Assembly (NCBI GenBank): GCA_028285185.1
Contig: JANQQD010000218.1
Coordinates: forward strand, 1-43,955
Source of the DNA: Anaerolineae bacterium
Lineage (GTDB): Bacteria > Pseudomonadota > Alphaproteobacteria > DSM-16000 > Inquilinaceae
Direction: 5' to 3'
Length of the DNA stretch: 43,955 nt
Shown here: in pieces, positions 7,558-16,456 of the stretch
Position numbering within the stretch: the stretch's first letter is position 1
Layout of the letters: every line of letters starts with the position of its first letter
Translations under genes and position numbers: made by a program
Notes under the pieces: generated by a model
Databases searched by the model: none
What the model saw: the letters and a program-made list of their open reading frames with translations, nothing else
Told to the model about the DNA's origin: nothing

Positions 7558-9066
7558 ATGGCCCGCAAGACGATCCGCAATATCCCGCAAGAGCGGGCCT
7601 TCATGCCGGTGCAGGACCCGGCGGAGCGTGCGCAGAACTTCGACGAGGTGGCGCTCGGCTTCGACGAGGCGAATGCGCTCTTGGAATCCGAGCGCTGCCT
7701 CTTGTGCCCCGAGCCCGCCTGTGTGATCGGCTGCCCGGTGAGGATCGACATCCCCGGCTTCATCGCGGGGATCGTCCGGAAGGACTACCGCGGCGCCTAT
7801 GACCTGATGACCGACGCGACCATGCTGCCGGCGGTCTGCGGCCGGGTCTGCCCGCAGGAAGACCAGTGCGAGGGCGTCTGTGCGGTGGCCATCAACGGCA
7901 CGCTGGAGCCGGTTGCCATCGGGCGGCTGGAGCGCTGGCTGGGCGACAAGGCGATTGCCGAGGGCTGGAAGAAGTCCAGCTATATCGAGCCGAACCGCTA
8001 CCGCGTCGGGATTGTCGGCTCCGGCCCCGCGAGCATGGCCTGCGCGGCGGATCTCGCCAAGGCCGGCTGCAGCGTCACCATCTACGAGGCGCTGCACGCG
8101 CCGGGCGGGGTGCTGCGCTACGGCATTCCGGAGTTCCGTCTGCCGAACAGCGTCATCGATGCCGAGATCGCCAACCTCGAAGCGCTTGGGGTTGAGATCA
8201 AGTGCAACACGCTGGTCGGTCGGCTGTTCACCATCGAGCAGATGCTGGGCGAGATGGGGTATGACGCGGTCTTCATCGGTGTCGGCGCCGGCACGCCGCG
8301 GTTCATGGACATCCCCGGCGAGAACCTCAACGGCGTGCTGTCGGCCAACGAGCTTCTGACCCGATGCAACCTGATGCACGCGGGCGAGTTTCCGGACTAC
8401 GACACGCCGCTGGGGATCGGCAAGCGGGTGGCGGTCATCGGGGCCGGCAATACGGCGATGGACGCCATGCGCGTTTCCCTCAGGCTCGGGGCCGAGGAGG
8501 TGCATTGCGTCTATCGCCGGACCGATACCGAATGCCCGGCGCGGGTGGAGGAACTGCACCACGCGCAGGAGGAAGGCATCCAGTTCCATTGGCTGACCGC
8601 ACCTGTCGAACTGATCGGCGACGCCAACAACAACGTGGCTAAGATCCGCTGCATCCGCATGGAACTTGGCGAACCGGACAGCTCCGGCCGGCGGCGGCCG
8701 GTGCCCATGGAGGGCAGCGAGTTCGATTTCGCCGCCGACACCGTCGTCTATGCGATCGGCACCGATCCGAACCCCATTCTCGGCCAGACCTCGAAGCTCA
8801 AGCTCAACAAATGGGGCTATATCGAAACCGACGAGGACCTCGCCACGTCACTGGCAGGCGTCTACGCGGGCGGCGACATCGTTACCGGAGGGGCGACGGT
8901 GATCCTCGCCATGGGGGCGGGCCGCAAGGCTGCCGCCAGCATCCGGCGCCATCTGAGCATCCGCGACACCGCGGTCGTCTATGAGCCGGAGAGGGCGGGC
9001 TTCGACAACACGCTGTTCGGAATTGACCTCTCCGAAAGGAACTTCACCCATGTGCGGCTGGTGTAG
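7558..9066 (+). CDS. nfnB: NfnB/GltD-type NADPH-linked iron-sulfur flavoprotein
   Basis: A 502-aa homologue of NfnB and of the glutamate synthase small subunit. In NfnAB this subunit carries the bifurcating FAD, NADP(H) site and two [4Fe-4S] clusters. The N-terminal cluster region shows CLLCPEPACVIGCPV and CGRVCPQEDQCEGVC. Two Rossmann folds follow: VGIVGSGPASMACA for FAD and VAVIGAGNTAMDAMR for NADP(H), the latter followed by VYRR, typical of NADP specificity. The family-ending GGDIVTGGATV and ILAMGAGRKAA motifs are present. It follows nfnA with a one-base gap, so translational coupling is likely. A plain glutamate synthase subunit is unlikely: no large GltB subunit adjoins, while OFOR genes do. 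Confidence 0.88.
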   Translation: MARKTIRNIPQERAFMPVQDPAERAQNFDEVALGFDEANALLESERCLLCPEPACVIGCPVRIDIPGFIAGIVRKDYRGAYDLMTDATMLPAVCGRVCPQEDQCEGVCAVAINGTLEPVAIGRLERWLGDKAIAEGWKKSSYIEPNRYRVGIVGSGPASMACAADLAKAGCSVTIYEALHAPGGVLRYGIPEFRLPNSVIDAEIANLEALGVEIKCNTLVGRLFTIEQMLGEMGYDAVFIGVGAGTPRFMDIPGENLNGVLSANELLTRCNLMHAGEFPDYDTPLGIGKRVAVIGAGNTAMDAMRVSLRLGAEEVHCVYRRTDTECPARVEELHHAQEEGIQFHWLTAPVELIGDANNNVAKIRCIRMELGEPDSSGRRRPVPMEGSEFDFAADTVVYAIGTDPNPILGQTSKLKLNKWGYIETDEDLATSLAGVYAGGDIVTGGATVILAMGAGRKAAASIRRHLSIRDTAVVYEPERAGFDNTLFGIDLSERNFTHVRLV

Positions 9067-9084
9067 AATGGCGGGGCAACGGCA

Positions 9085-11016
9085 ATGACGTCCGACAGCA
9101 CAAGTCCCCTTGGCGAGGCCCTCGAGCTTCGACGCGAGACGGGCGAGGCGCGCGAAGCGGGCCCCAGGACGCGCCCCGCGGAGGTTCTCCAGGAACATAT
9201 CGTCGAGATCGTCAGCGATTCCGGAGAGGGCGCACAACGCTGCGGCCAGTCGCTTGCGGCCATAGCGGCGCGATCGGGAAACGGGATCTGGACGGTGGAG
9301 ATCATCCCTGCCGAGATCCAGCCGCCGCCCCGCTCGATCGCCGGCGCCAGCGGCAATCGCGTTCGCATGGCCTCGGACCGCGTCACCAATGTTGGTGACG
9401 AGGCGGATCTTGTGGTCGCCTTCAACGAACAGGTCCTGTTGAGCCGCCTGCGGACGGGCGAAGTGAAGCCAGGCGCGTCCATTATCATCGACAACTGCTG
9501 GGCGAACGATCCCGATCCGGAGATCGCCAGGGCCTATGAGAAGGTTCGTGCCGAGATACGGGCGGGCGGATACCGGCTCTATGAAGTGCCGATGGAGGCC
9601 GAGTGCCAGAAACTCGTGCCCGACCCCCGGCGCGGCAAGAACATGTTCGTGCTGGGCATGCTCTGCGCGATCTACAGCCTCGACGCAGCGCTGGCGCGCG
9701 ACCAGGTGCGCTTCACCTTCGCCAAGAAGGATCAGAAGATCATCGACGCCAATATCGAGCTGCTGGACGCCGGCCGCGCTTGGGCCGAGGCCAATCTCGA
9801 TCTACGCTACAAGATCCCGGCGCCGCCGGTGACCGAACCGCAGGTCGTGATGAACGGCAACGCGGCGTTGGCGCTCGGGGTCGTCGCGTCCGGCATGGAG
9901 GTCTGCGCGATGTACCCGATCACGCCGGCGACCTCCGCCTCGCACTATCTCAGCGCCGTTTTCGAGAAGGTCGGCTGCGTCGTTCATCAGGCGGAAGATG
10001 AAATCGCCGCCTGCACCTTCGCCATCGGCGCCTCCTATGCCGGGAAATGCGCGGTGACGATTACCTCCGGGCCAGGCCTCGCGCTGAAACAGGAGGCGAT
10101 CGGCCTGGCGGTGATGTCCGAGATACCGCTTGTCGTTATCGACGTGCAGCGGGGCGGGCCGAGCACCGGCCTGCCCACCAAGGTGGAGCAGGGTGACCTG
10201 ATGTCCGCCGTTTTCGGCAGTCACGGCGATGCGCCCAAGGTGGTGATGGCGGCCTCCTCGATTGAGGATTGCTTCTACTCGGTCATCACGGCGCGCAAGA
10301 TCGCCGAGACCTTCAACATGGTCGTCGTGATCCTCTCCGATGCCGCACTGTCCACCGCGCAGCAGCCCTATCCGCGGCCCCAGTTCAACGCCGACTGGCT
10401 GGCGCCGCCGGTCGACCAGAGCACCGTGCCGGAAGATGCCTTGCCCTATGACTGGGATGAACGCACGGGGATCATGACGCGGTTCATCCCGGGCCAGCCC
10501 AACGGGATGCACTGCCTGACCGGGCTGGCGCACGACCGTGGCAGCCACGTCGCCTACGACCCGGAGATCAACGAAGAGGGTCTCTTGAACCGCAGCCGGA
10601 AGCTCGCGGCGCTGCAGACCACGCTGCGGCTGGCACCGGTGTTCGGGGACGACGACGGCGACCTGCTGCTGATCGGCTGGGGCAGCACGAAGGGCGCCAT
10701 CGAAGAAGCGGTGACCCGCCTGAGGGCCGATGGTCACCGCGTGTCCTCGCTGCATCTGAAATACTTGCAGCCCATGGCCTCCGGAATCGACACGGTAATG
10801 CGCCGTTTCGACAAGGTCATGACGATCGAAAACAACTGGAACGACCCGCCCGACGATCCGCTGATCTCCCCGGACAACCGCCGCTATTCGAGCCTTGCGA
10901 CGATGCTGCGTGCCCGCTGGCTGGTGGATGTGGATTGCTGGGGCACGGCGCGGGGACAACCGCTGAAACCGGCTGCCATCAAGGCGGCCGCGCTGGCCAA
11001 GCTGGGCAAGGCATGA
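9085..11016 (+). CDS. 2-oxoacid:ferredoxin oxidoreductase, fused gamma-alpha subunit (first system)
   Basis: A 643-aa fusion of the OFOR gamma domain (about 36-245, with IVSDSGEGAQRCGQ and a DEADLVVAFNEQVL strand) and the alpha domain (about 253-640). Alpha hallmarks are YPITPATSASHY (277-288), QAEDEIAA (302-309), TITSGPGLALKQE (325-337) and RGGPSTGLPTK (356-366). The alpha part helps bind thiamine diphosphate at the interface with beta, and gamma contributes the CoA-binding region. The fusion order matches KorA of 2-oxoglutarate:ferredoxin oxidoreductases, but sequence alone does not fix the substrate. The gamma part is more divergent than in the second system (22427-24295): its opening glycine motif is SDSGEGAQ rather than AGDSGDGI. 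It lies 18 bp after nfnB. Confidence 0.9.
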   Translation: MTSDSTSPLGEALELRRETGEAREAGPRTRPAEVLQEHIVEIVSDSGEGAQRCGQSLAAIAARSGNGIWTVEIIPAEIQPPPRSIAGASGNRVRMASDRVTNVGDEADLVVAFNEQVLLSRLRTGEVKPGASIIIDNCWANDPDPEIARAYEKVRAEIRAGGYRLYEVPMEAECQKLVPDPRRGKNMFVLGMLCAIYSLDAALARDQVRFTFAKKDQKIIDANIELLDAGRAWAEANLDLRYKIPAPPVTEPQVVMNGNAALALGVVASGMEVCAMYPITPATSASHYLSAVFEKVGCVVHQAEDEIAACTFAIGASYAGKCAVTITSGPGLALKQEAIGLAVMSEIPLVVIDVQRGGPSTGLPTKVEQGDLMSAVFGSHGDAPKVVMAASSIEDCFYSVITARKIAETFNMVVVILSDAALSTAQQPYPRPQFNADWLAPPVDQSTVPEDALPYDWDERTGIMTRFIPGQPNGMHCLTGLAHDRGSHVAYDPEINEEGLLNRSRKLAALQTTLRLAPVFGDDDGDLLLIGWGSTKGAIEEAVTRLRADGHRVSSLHLKYLQPMASGIDTVMRRFDKVMTIENNWNDPPDDPLISPDNRRYSSLATMLRARWLVDVDCWGTARGQPLKPAAIKAAALAKLGKA

Positions 11017-11061
11017 AGCCAAAGCAGGATATGAGGCCAGGCAAGAAATGAGGAACGTCCA

Positions 11062-12054
11062 ATGACCGCGTCTATGAGCCAATGCCTGCTGCAGATGGTA
11101 CGGACCGACTACACGATGTCCGATTACCAGAGCGAGATCGCGCCGCGCTGGTGCGCGGGCTGCGGGGACAACGCGATCCTCGCGGCCATGCAGCGGCTAT
11201 GCCGCGACGAACAGCTGCCGCCCGAGAAGACCGTCTGCGTCTCCGGGATCGGCTGCGCCTCGCGGCTGCCCCACTACATGAACGCGTACGGCTTCCACGG
11301 GATTCACGGCCGCGCGCTGCCGGTCGCCGAAGGGATCAAGATCCGGCGCCCGGACCTGCAAGTCTTCGTCACCACCGGCGACGGCGACTGCTGCAGCATT
11401 GGTGCTGCGCACTGGATCCATGCCGTGCGCTACAACATGAACATGACGCTGCTTCTGCACGACAACGAGGTCTACGGGCTGACCAAGAAACAGGCCTCCC
11501 CGACCTCGCCGAAGGGCTTGAAGAGCAACACCACACCCTTCGGCGCCACGCTGAACGCGCTCAACCCGCTGACCGTGACGCTCGGCATCACCAACGTCTC
11601 GTTCGTCGCCCAGGCGGTCGACTGGATCCCGGACCTGCTCTACGACATCGTGTCGAAGGCCTATCATCACAAAGGGTTCTCCTTCATCCGGATCCTCCAG
11701 CGCTGCCCGAACTTCATGGAGCACCGCTTCGATGACTACGTGCGCGACCCGTCGAGCACGCGAATCCTCACCCATGGGAACGGACTGCGCCTGAAGCCGG
11801 AGCTCTCGCGGGTCTACAAGAACCAGCAGACCCACGATCCGCTCGACCTGGCCGAAGCCTTGACGCTGGCGCGGCTGGAAGACGAGATACCCGTGGGCAT
11901 CCTCTACAACGACCCCTCGGTGCCCTGCTACGACGAGCTTCGCGCCGGCGAACGGCCCAGCACCCCGGCCTTGGTGGAAACGGTGCTGAACGAGGAGTTC
12001 GACAAGGTCGGCATCTGGCCCGCGGCGACGGCCGCCTCCGGCAACGGGGCGTAA
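11062..12054 (+). CDS. 2-oxoacid:ferredoxin oxidoreductase, beta subunit (first system)
   Basis: The 330-aa catalytic partner of the preceding gene, carrying thiamine diphosphate and one [4Fe-4S] cluster. The TPP/Mg motif runs from TGDGDC (105-110) to DNEVYGLTKKQ (134-144). The four cluster cysteines expected for KorB-type beta subunits are all present: Cys31 and Cys34 (WCAGCGD), Cys65 (GIGCASR) and Cys215 (LQRCPNF). Together with the gamma-alpha subunit it would decarboxylate a 2-oxoacid and pass two electrons to ferredoxin. Start 11062 has AGGAAC 5 nt upstream; Met19 is an alternative. The C-terminal 60 residues differ from the second system's KorB. The next gene begins 4 bp after its stop. 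Confidence 0.9.
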   Translation: MTASMSQCLLQMVRTDYTMSDYQSEIAPRWCAGCGDNAILAAMQRLCRDEQLPPEKTVCVSGIGCASRLPHYMNAYGFHGIHGRALPVAEGIKIRRPDLQVFVTTGDGDCCSIGAAHWIHAVRYNMNMTLLLHDNEVYGLTKKQASPTSPKGLKSNTTPFGATLNALNPLTVTLGITNVSFVAQAVDWIPDLLYDIVSKAYHHKGFSFIRILQRCPNFMEHRFDDYVRDPSSTRILTHGNGLRLKPELSRVYKNQQTHDPLDLAEALTLARLEDEIPVGILYNDPSVPCYDELRAGERPSTPALVETVLNEEFDKVGIWPAATAASGNGA

Positions 12055-12058
12055 CGCC

Positions 12059-14272
12059 ATGTCACAGGCCCAGGTCGCACCCGACATCCTGCCCAAAGAA
12101 ACCGACGTCCCCTCCGTGGCTCCCGCCCGCGAGCCTCTGCGTTCGGCGCTCTTCGCCCGCTACCAGCACCTCGAAAGCCTTCGATACGACTATCCGTTGG
12201 TCCTGATCGAAGGGCAGGAGGCCGCAGACACGCTCATTCGGCCGCTCACCCGGATCGTCGACGACGTGCTGAAGGCGGCCGCGCCGCCGGACGCATCGGG
12301 CGAAGCGATCCGGCAGCAGGTGCTCGGGCTTGAGGACAAAATCCGGCGCCGCGTCGCCCTTGGAACGGAAGGCCGGCTCAGCGAGCTATGGCAGACCTGT
12401 GCTGCCGAGCTCGTCCGCGAAAGCGGCGAAGACCGTTTCGGCCCGGTCGATGCCAATCTCGACAAGGCGCGGCACAGCCTTCGCGTCGATGGTCGGGTGA
12501 TCGGCTGCGACGAGGCGACCCCGGTCAAGCTCCTGACCCACGCGTGGCGGGTGAAGCACGACGCCAAGGCGCGCCGGTTCCGCAAGACTGTCGAAAGCCT
12601 CATCCTGCGGCTCAACGACATCCTGAAATCCGACCATATGAAGTCCGACGAAGCGCATGGGCCGACGGCACTGGCCTCATCGATCGCGTCGAACGACGAT
12701 GGGACGATCGATTTTCAGGCGCTGTCAGAGGTCTTGCACCGGGTCAGGCCCGAAGACAGGCTCCCGGATGACCGCCTTCGCCGGATCAAGAGCGCCCTTG
12801 AGGTGCTTCAACGCCAATCGTTCTTCGGCCCGGGACGCGCATCGCAATCGAGCCCCGACAGAGCCGCGCCCTACAGCTATGTGTTCGACAGCTGCTCGGA
12901 AGCGCTGGACGCACACCGTGATCGCCTGCCGGATGTGCTGGAGTTCACCAAGGCGCTGACCGTGGCCGAGCTTGAGGTCCAGAACAAGTACCGGCCTGAG
13001 CTGCACGACCCGATCTTCGAGCACTTCGACGAAAGCGAACTGACGGCAGACCAACTGGCTCTGCTGCCGTCGGCCCTGATCTGCCTGCGCGACGGCGTGA
13101 CCGAAATCGCCGAGATCGCGCGCGCCTACGAGGCGCTGGCAAGCGGTCTGCCGATCACCATTGTGATCCAGACCGACGACATCCTCGGCACCACCGCAGC
13201 CGGGCCGGCGCCCAATTCCTTCGGCGCGGGAACGGCCCGGTTGGCCGCGATGGCCATGGGGCTCAACAACGCCTTCGTGTTCCAGGCCACCAGCGCCGAC
13301 CTCTACCGGATGCGCGAGGCGCTGCTGCGCGGGAACCGCTATGAAGGGCCGGCGCTGATCAGCATCTATTCCGGTGCGACGGCGACGGTCCCAGACGTGC
13401 CTGCGTACATCCTGGCCGCGGCAGCAACCGAATCCCGCGCCTTCCCGAGCTTTTCGTACGACCCCGCGGCGGGGCCGGACTGGGCCGCGCGTTTCGACCT
13501 CTCGCACAACCCGCAGCCCGAGGCCGACTGGCCCGAACACCGGATCGAGTTCGAGGATCGCGAGGGTCAGCGCCAATTCGAGACCCTTCGCTTCACCTTC
13601 GCCGACTTCGCCATCTGCGACACGCGCTATGCGCGCTTCACACATCCGCGTGCGCGCACCGAGTGGGGGGGCGGCATGGTTCCCGTACCCGAATGGCTCG
13701 CCTTGCCGGACGACTCCGGGATGGTTCAGGATCCCTACGTGCTCGGCGTGGATGACGAGCACCGGCTGATGCGCGTCGTGGTCGACGCAAAGATCACCGA
13801 AGCCTCGCGCCGCTGCAACGACGCCTGGCGCCGGCTGCAGGAGCTGGCCGGGATCAACAACTCCCATGCGCTTCGCCAGCTTGCGCAAGCGCGGCGCGAG
13901 CGGGAGGAGGTGGCCCGTGCCGCGGAGCCGGCGGCGCCCGCGGCAGCGCCGCAGCGGGAAGAGACCTCCGCGCAGGCCGCGGCGTCGGACGGCGGCGGGA
14001 AAACCGCACCGGACACGGCAGATGGCGACGCGCCTTGGATCGAGACCCCGCGCTGCACGACCTGCAACGAGTGCGTGCAGATCAATAAGAAGATGTTCGC
14101 CTACAACGACAACCGGCAGGCCTACATCGCCGACCCCGACGCCGGAACCTACCGGCAATTGGTCGAGGCGGCAGAAAGCTGCCAGGTGAGCATCATCCAC
14201 CCCGGCAAGCCGCGCGATCCCGATGAGCCGAACCTGGCCGAGCTGCTTGAGCGGGCAGCCCCCTTCAACTGA
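12059..14272 (+). CDS. PFOR TPP-domain remnant fused to a [4Fe-4S] ferredoxin
   Basis: A 737-aa last gene of the operon, 4 bp after the beta subunit. Residues 1-330 are mostly helical and match no family I know. Residues about 335-500 follow the C-terminal TPP domain of pyruvate:ferredoxin oxidoreductase: ALASGLPITIVIQTDD aligns with the VLASG-VNVLVLDTE segment, and ALLRGNRYEGPALISIYS with the YDGPSLIIAYS segment. The TPP signature has decayed, with GDG now RDG (344-346) and the DTEVYSNTGGQ segment now TDDILGTTAAG, so this domain is probably not catalytic. After an Ala/Pro-rich linker (620-660) comes a single-cluster ferredoxin with Cys666, Cys669, Cys672 and Cys708. It is probably an electron-carrying or scaffolding subunit of the OFOR/Nfn assembly. 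The ferredoxin call is firm; the PFOR relationship is from my alignment by eye. Confidence 0.75.
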   Translation: MSQAQVAPDILPKETDVPSVAPAREPLRSALFARYQHLESLRYDYPLVLIEGQEAADTLIRPLTRIVDDVLKAAAPPDASGEAIRQQVLGLEDKIRRRVALGTEGRLSELWQTCAAELVRESGEDRFGPVDANLDKARHSLRVDGRVIGCDEATPVKLLTHAWRVKHDAKARRFRKTVESLILRLNDILKSDHMKSDEAHGPTALASSIASNDDGTIDFQALSEVLHRVRPEDRLPDDRLRRIKSALEVLQRQSFFGPGRASQSSPDRAAPYSYVFDSCSEALDAHRDRLPDVLEFTKALTVAELEVQNKYRPELHDPIFEHFDESELTADQLALLPSALICLRDGVTEIAEIARAYEALASGLPITIVIQTDDILGTTAAGPAPNSFGAGTARLAAMAMGLNNAFVFQATSADLYRMREALLRGNRYEGPALISIYSGATATVPDVPAYILAAAATESRAFPSFSYDPAAGPDWAARFDLSHNPQPEADWPEHRIEFEDREGQRQFETLRFTFADFAICDTRYARFTHPRARTEWGGGMVPVPEWLALPDDSGMVQDPYVLGVDDEHRLMRVVVDAKITEASRRCNDAWRRLQELAGINNSHALRQLAQARREREEVARAAEPAAPAAAPQREETSAQAAASDGGGKTAPDTADGDAPWIETPRCTTCNECVQINKKMFAYNDNRQAYIADPDAGTYRQLVEAAESCQVSIIHPGKPRDPDEPNLAELLERAAPFN

Positions 14273-14358
14273 CGCGACCGCCGGCCTGGCTTCGTGAGTT
14301 CGGCCACGGCGCGCCGAAGGGATAGGCCCCACCCACCTCGACCGTCGGCACCCGCTCC

Positions 14359-14513
14359 CGCCTCCCCCACCCGATGGCTCTCGGCGTCCTCCACTGCGAC
14401 CTGGCGGAGGGCGTCACCGAAGCGTGGGCCCATCGGACGCCGCATCGGCCGATGGGCCGGGATGAACTGCAGACGCGGATGACGGGCGAGACTACGTGGG
14501 TAGCGGGGCACCG
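14359..14513 (+). pseudogene. korB 3'-end relic, copy A
   Basis: Encodes about the last 50 residues of a KorB close to the intact one at 21434-22423 (RLPHPMALGVLHCD, then RPMGRDELQTRMTGETTWV) with no start or catalytic domain. The position of the original stop is kept approximately (acgtgggtagcgggg). It is not derived from the neighbouring beta subunit at 11062, whose tail is different. It lies 87 bp after the five-gene operon. Confidence 0.82.
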
Positions 14514-14640
14514 GAAAGGCGGCTCCCATCCGGAGGTTCTGTTGCGACATGCGGCAAGAAGCGTAACGATTTCGACCCACACCATCCGCTCACCCGATTT
14601 GCCTTGCATCAAAGAAAGACCTGACCCCGTCTGTGTGCAA
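14359..14640 (+). repeat. Inverted repeat arm A around the Kazal gene
   Basis: A 282-bp arm: korB tail, then diverged downstream DNA with ttctgttgc and catgc, ending in catcaaagaaagacctgacc. Its reverse-complement partner is 15405-15686, equal in length. The innermost 30 bp and the korB part are best conserved. The arms enclose 764 bp that carry the Kazal gene. Confidence 0.72.
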
Positions 14641-14797
14641 CGACCATTATTGGGGCAGTTCCATCAGCCGGAAATACCATTCCTGGTTCCCCGATGGGAC
14701 CCTGTTCGGCTACCGTCAAGGTCGAACCTCAGTGTCATCCCGGGAATGCCGGCTTCATTCCCGTGCCCACCACGACAACAGCAACTTGGAGAGTGCA

Positions 14798-15121
14798 ATG
14801 TGGCGGCTGGTTCCTGTTTCCCTGTGCGTTTTGCTGCTGACCATTTCGATGAGCCAAGCTGCGGCGGAACAGACCTGCGCTGAGGGCGACGGGTCCGATT
14901 GCGGCGGCTCGACCTTCTGCCAGTTTGAGACGAACAATGCGTGCGGGTCGATGGACGAGCCCGGCGTCTGCGTCCCGCGGCCGGACGCGTGCATCGGTCT
15001 GTACGATCCGGTTTGCGGCTGCGACGGTGCAACCTATTCCAATGACTGCGTTGCGGCGATGGCTGGTGTCAGCGTGGATTACCCAGGTGAATGCACCACG
15101 TCCCACGGCTTGCCCCAGTAG
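14798..15121 (+). CDS. Secreted Kazal-type protease inhibitor domain protein
   Basis: A 107-aa secreted protein: a Sec signal peptide (MWRLVPVSLCVLLLTISMSQAAA region, residues 1-24), a short Cys-rich spacer (CAEGDGSDCGGSTFCQ, CGS, CVPRPDAC), and a C-terminal Kazal domain with DPVCGCDGATYSNDC and VDYPGEC. The Kazal Cys pattern and the conserved Tyr-Ser-Asn are intact. Kazal domains act as standard-mechanism inhibitors of serine proteases in the periplasm or outside the cell; bacterial examples are mostly untested. Start 14798 has GGAGAG about 6 nt upstream and begins the signal peptide; the longer upstream frame lacks both. The gene sits alone between inverted korB-tail repeats, suggesting a transferred cassette. 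Confidence 0.85.
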   Translation: MWRLVPVSLCVLLLTISMSQAAAEQTCAEGDGSDCGGSTFCQFETNNACGSMDEPGVCVPRPDACIGLYDPVCGCDGATYSNDCVAAMAGVSVDYPGECTTSHGLPQ

Positions 15122-15404
15122 ATCGATGAGCCCGCCGGCTTGCTCAACCGATAGATCTTGCCAGCCATACGTGCCTTGTCCGCATGCTCAATTCACAGAC
15201 TGGGTATCAAGAACCATCTCCGATTCTCTCGGTACAGTTCGTGAGAGAAACTTTCGAGCGGCTCAACCTCTGAAAAACCAATCCATCTGATGCCATGGCA
15301 AACTTCAAACACGAGATGTCCTTCAGGAAGACGAAGGGATTTGCGCCAATAAAGTCTTTGCAATATCGATTAGCTAACGTCGCTTTGGTTGGGATCCATC
15401 TGGG

Positions 15405-15686
15405 TTTGCGCAGACGGGGTAGGTCTCTCCTTGATGTGAGACAAATTGAGTCAGTGGGTGGGGTCCAGCCGATATCGTCACAACTCATCCAGCATGCGGC
15501 AACAGATCCCTAAAGTCCGGGCCTGTTTTCCGCTACCCCACCACCCATGCAATTTTGCCCGTCATCAGCGTCTGCAGGTCGTCGCGGTTCATCGGCCGAT
15601 GCGGCGTCCTGTGCTCCCACGCCGCCGTGAAATCCTCTGCCGGGTCGCAGTAGACCACGCCGAGGGCCATCGGGTGGGGCAGGCGG
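15405..15686 (-). repeat. Inverted repeat arm B around the Kazal gene
   Basis: Partner of 14359-14640 on the opposite strand. Reading on the minus strand it runs korB tail, tctgttgccgcatgc, gtgacgatatcgg, then catcaaggagagacctacc. Identity to arm A is roughly 70-75% overall, higher at both ends. Confidence 0.72.
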
Positions 15687-15850
15687 GCCAGCGCCGCGGC
15701 CAGGGCGGAGTTGCGTTCTTTATGGACGGTGACGCGGTCGGCGGCGGCCGTCTCCACGATCTCGAAGGTGCCAGTTTCGGGCAGGAAGTGCAGGCCGTGT
15801 TCCCCGTCCGGGCCGAAGGTCAGGCACTGACCGTGATCCGCCGCGCGGCC
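15531..15850 (-). pseudogene. korB 3'-end relic, copy B
   Basis: About the last 105 codons of a korB nearly the same as the intact gene at 21434-22423: EHGLHFLPETGTFEIV, RLPHPMALGVVYCDP and RPMNRDDLQTLMTG are recognisable, and the stop codon is kept in place. Identity over about 315 bp is high (near 85-90% by eye). The 5' two-thirds of the gene, including the TPP and cluster parts, are missing. As a direct repeat of the intact korB end 5.9 kb away, it could recombine with it. Confidence 0.88.
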
Positions 15851-15975
15851 TGGACGCTGCTGCGTGAGCGTCCGGGCTGCCCGACCTTGAATGCGTGGTG
15901 ATCGGCATGGGAGTGCTTCGTCGATGGCGGGCGATCGTGTCCGCTTAGATTAAGCGGACGCCTATCGTGGCGTAG

Positions 15976-16140
15976 GAGATCAGGCGGCAGCGGCGGCGCT
16001 ACTCGAAGGCATTTGAGCGACGGGTAGCGTGCGAGATGCTGGAAGCCGACGCCACTGTCCCGCCGGTGGCGCACAAGCATGGGCTGAATGCCAACATGCT
16101 ATTCGCCTGGCGCCGTGATCCCCGGTTCGGTCCAGGGCGT
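15976..16140 (+). pseudogene. IS66-type transposase OrfA remnant
   Basis: An open stretch reads RRRYSKAFERRVACEMLEAD and then VAHKHGLNANMLFAWRRD, the N-terminal helix-turn-helix of IS66-family TnpA (OrfA/IS3-like). No start, TnpB or full transposase follows. A perfect 9-bp palindrome (gtccgctta/taagcggac) at 15939-15959 lies just upstream and may be part of the old element end. Confidence 0.7.
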
Positions 16141-16456
16141 GGTTTCGGTCAGCCTGCGTTCCGGATCTTTACCCCCCAGAACTTTTTTTGAACCGCTCCA
16201 GCTCGGCCAACGACCAATCGGCAACACGGGCGATACGGGCATCCGAGCCCGACCATCAACTGGAGCATCACCATGACCAGGCTGTCGTCTGCTCACGACC
16301 ACAACCGCGGCATGCCGGCCTTCGCCAATTCCGGTGGCGGCAGTTCCGCCAACAGGCTCTAGCGCCCGGGCGGGGTCCGGGTCGCCGGAAACACCAAACG
16401 ATCATCGACATCATCACGCTTCGCCCCTGATGGGCGGACAGGAAAGGGAGACGAAT

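Noticed and set aside
7360..8589. Long minus-strand frame of 409 codons opposite nfnA and nfnB
   Set aside because: It is the antisense of well-supported conserved genes; long antisense frames are common in GC-rich sequence.
7558..9066. Reading nfnB as the glutamate synthase small subunit gltD
   Set aside because: No gltB is adjacent and nfnA precedes it by one base; NfnB is the better explanation, though it cannot be proved from sequence alone.
12725..14332. Long minus-strand frame of 535 codons opposite the PFOR-remnant gene
   Set aside because: The plus strand carries conserved ferredoxin cysteines and PFOR-like motifs; the minus frame has no recognisable domain.
14604..15441. Treating the catcaa-gacct-cccgtctg inverted motif as a complete insertion sequence end
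   Set aside because: No transposase lies between the arms and no target duplication is visible; the arms extend into korB coding sequence, so the IS explanation alone does not fit.
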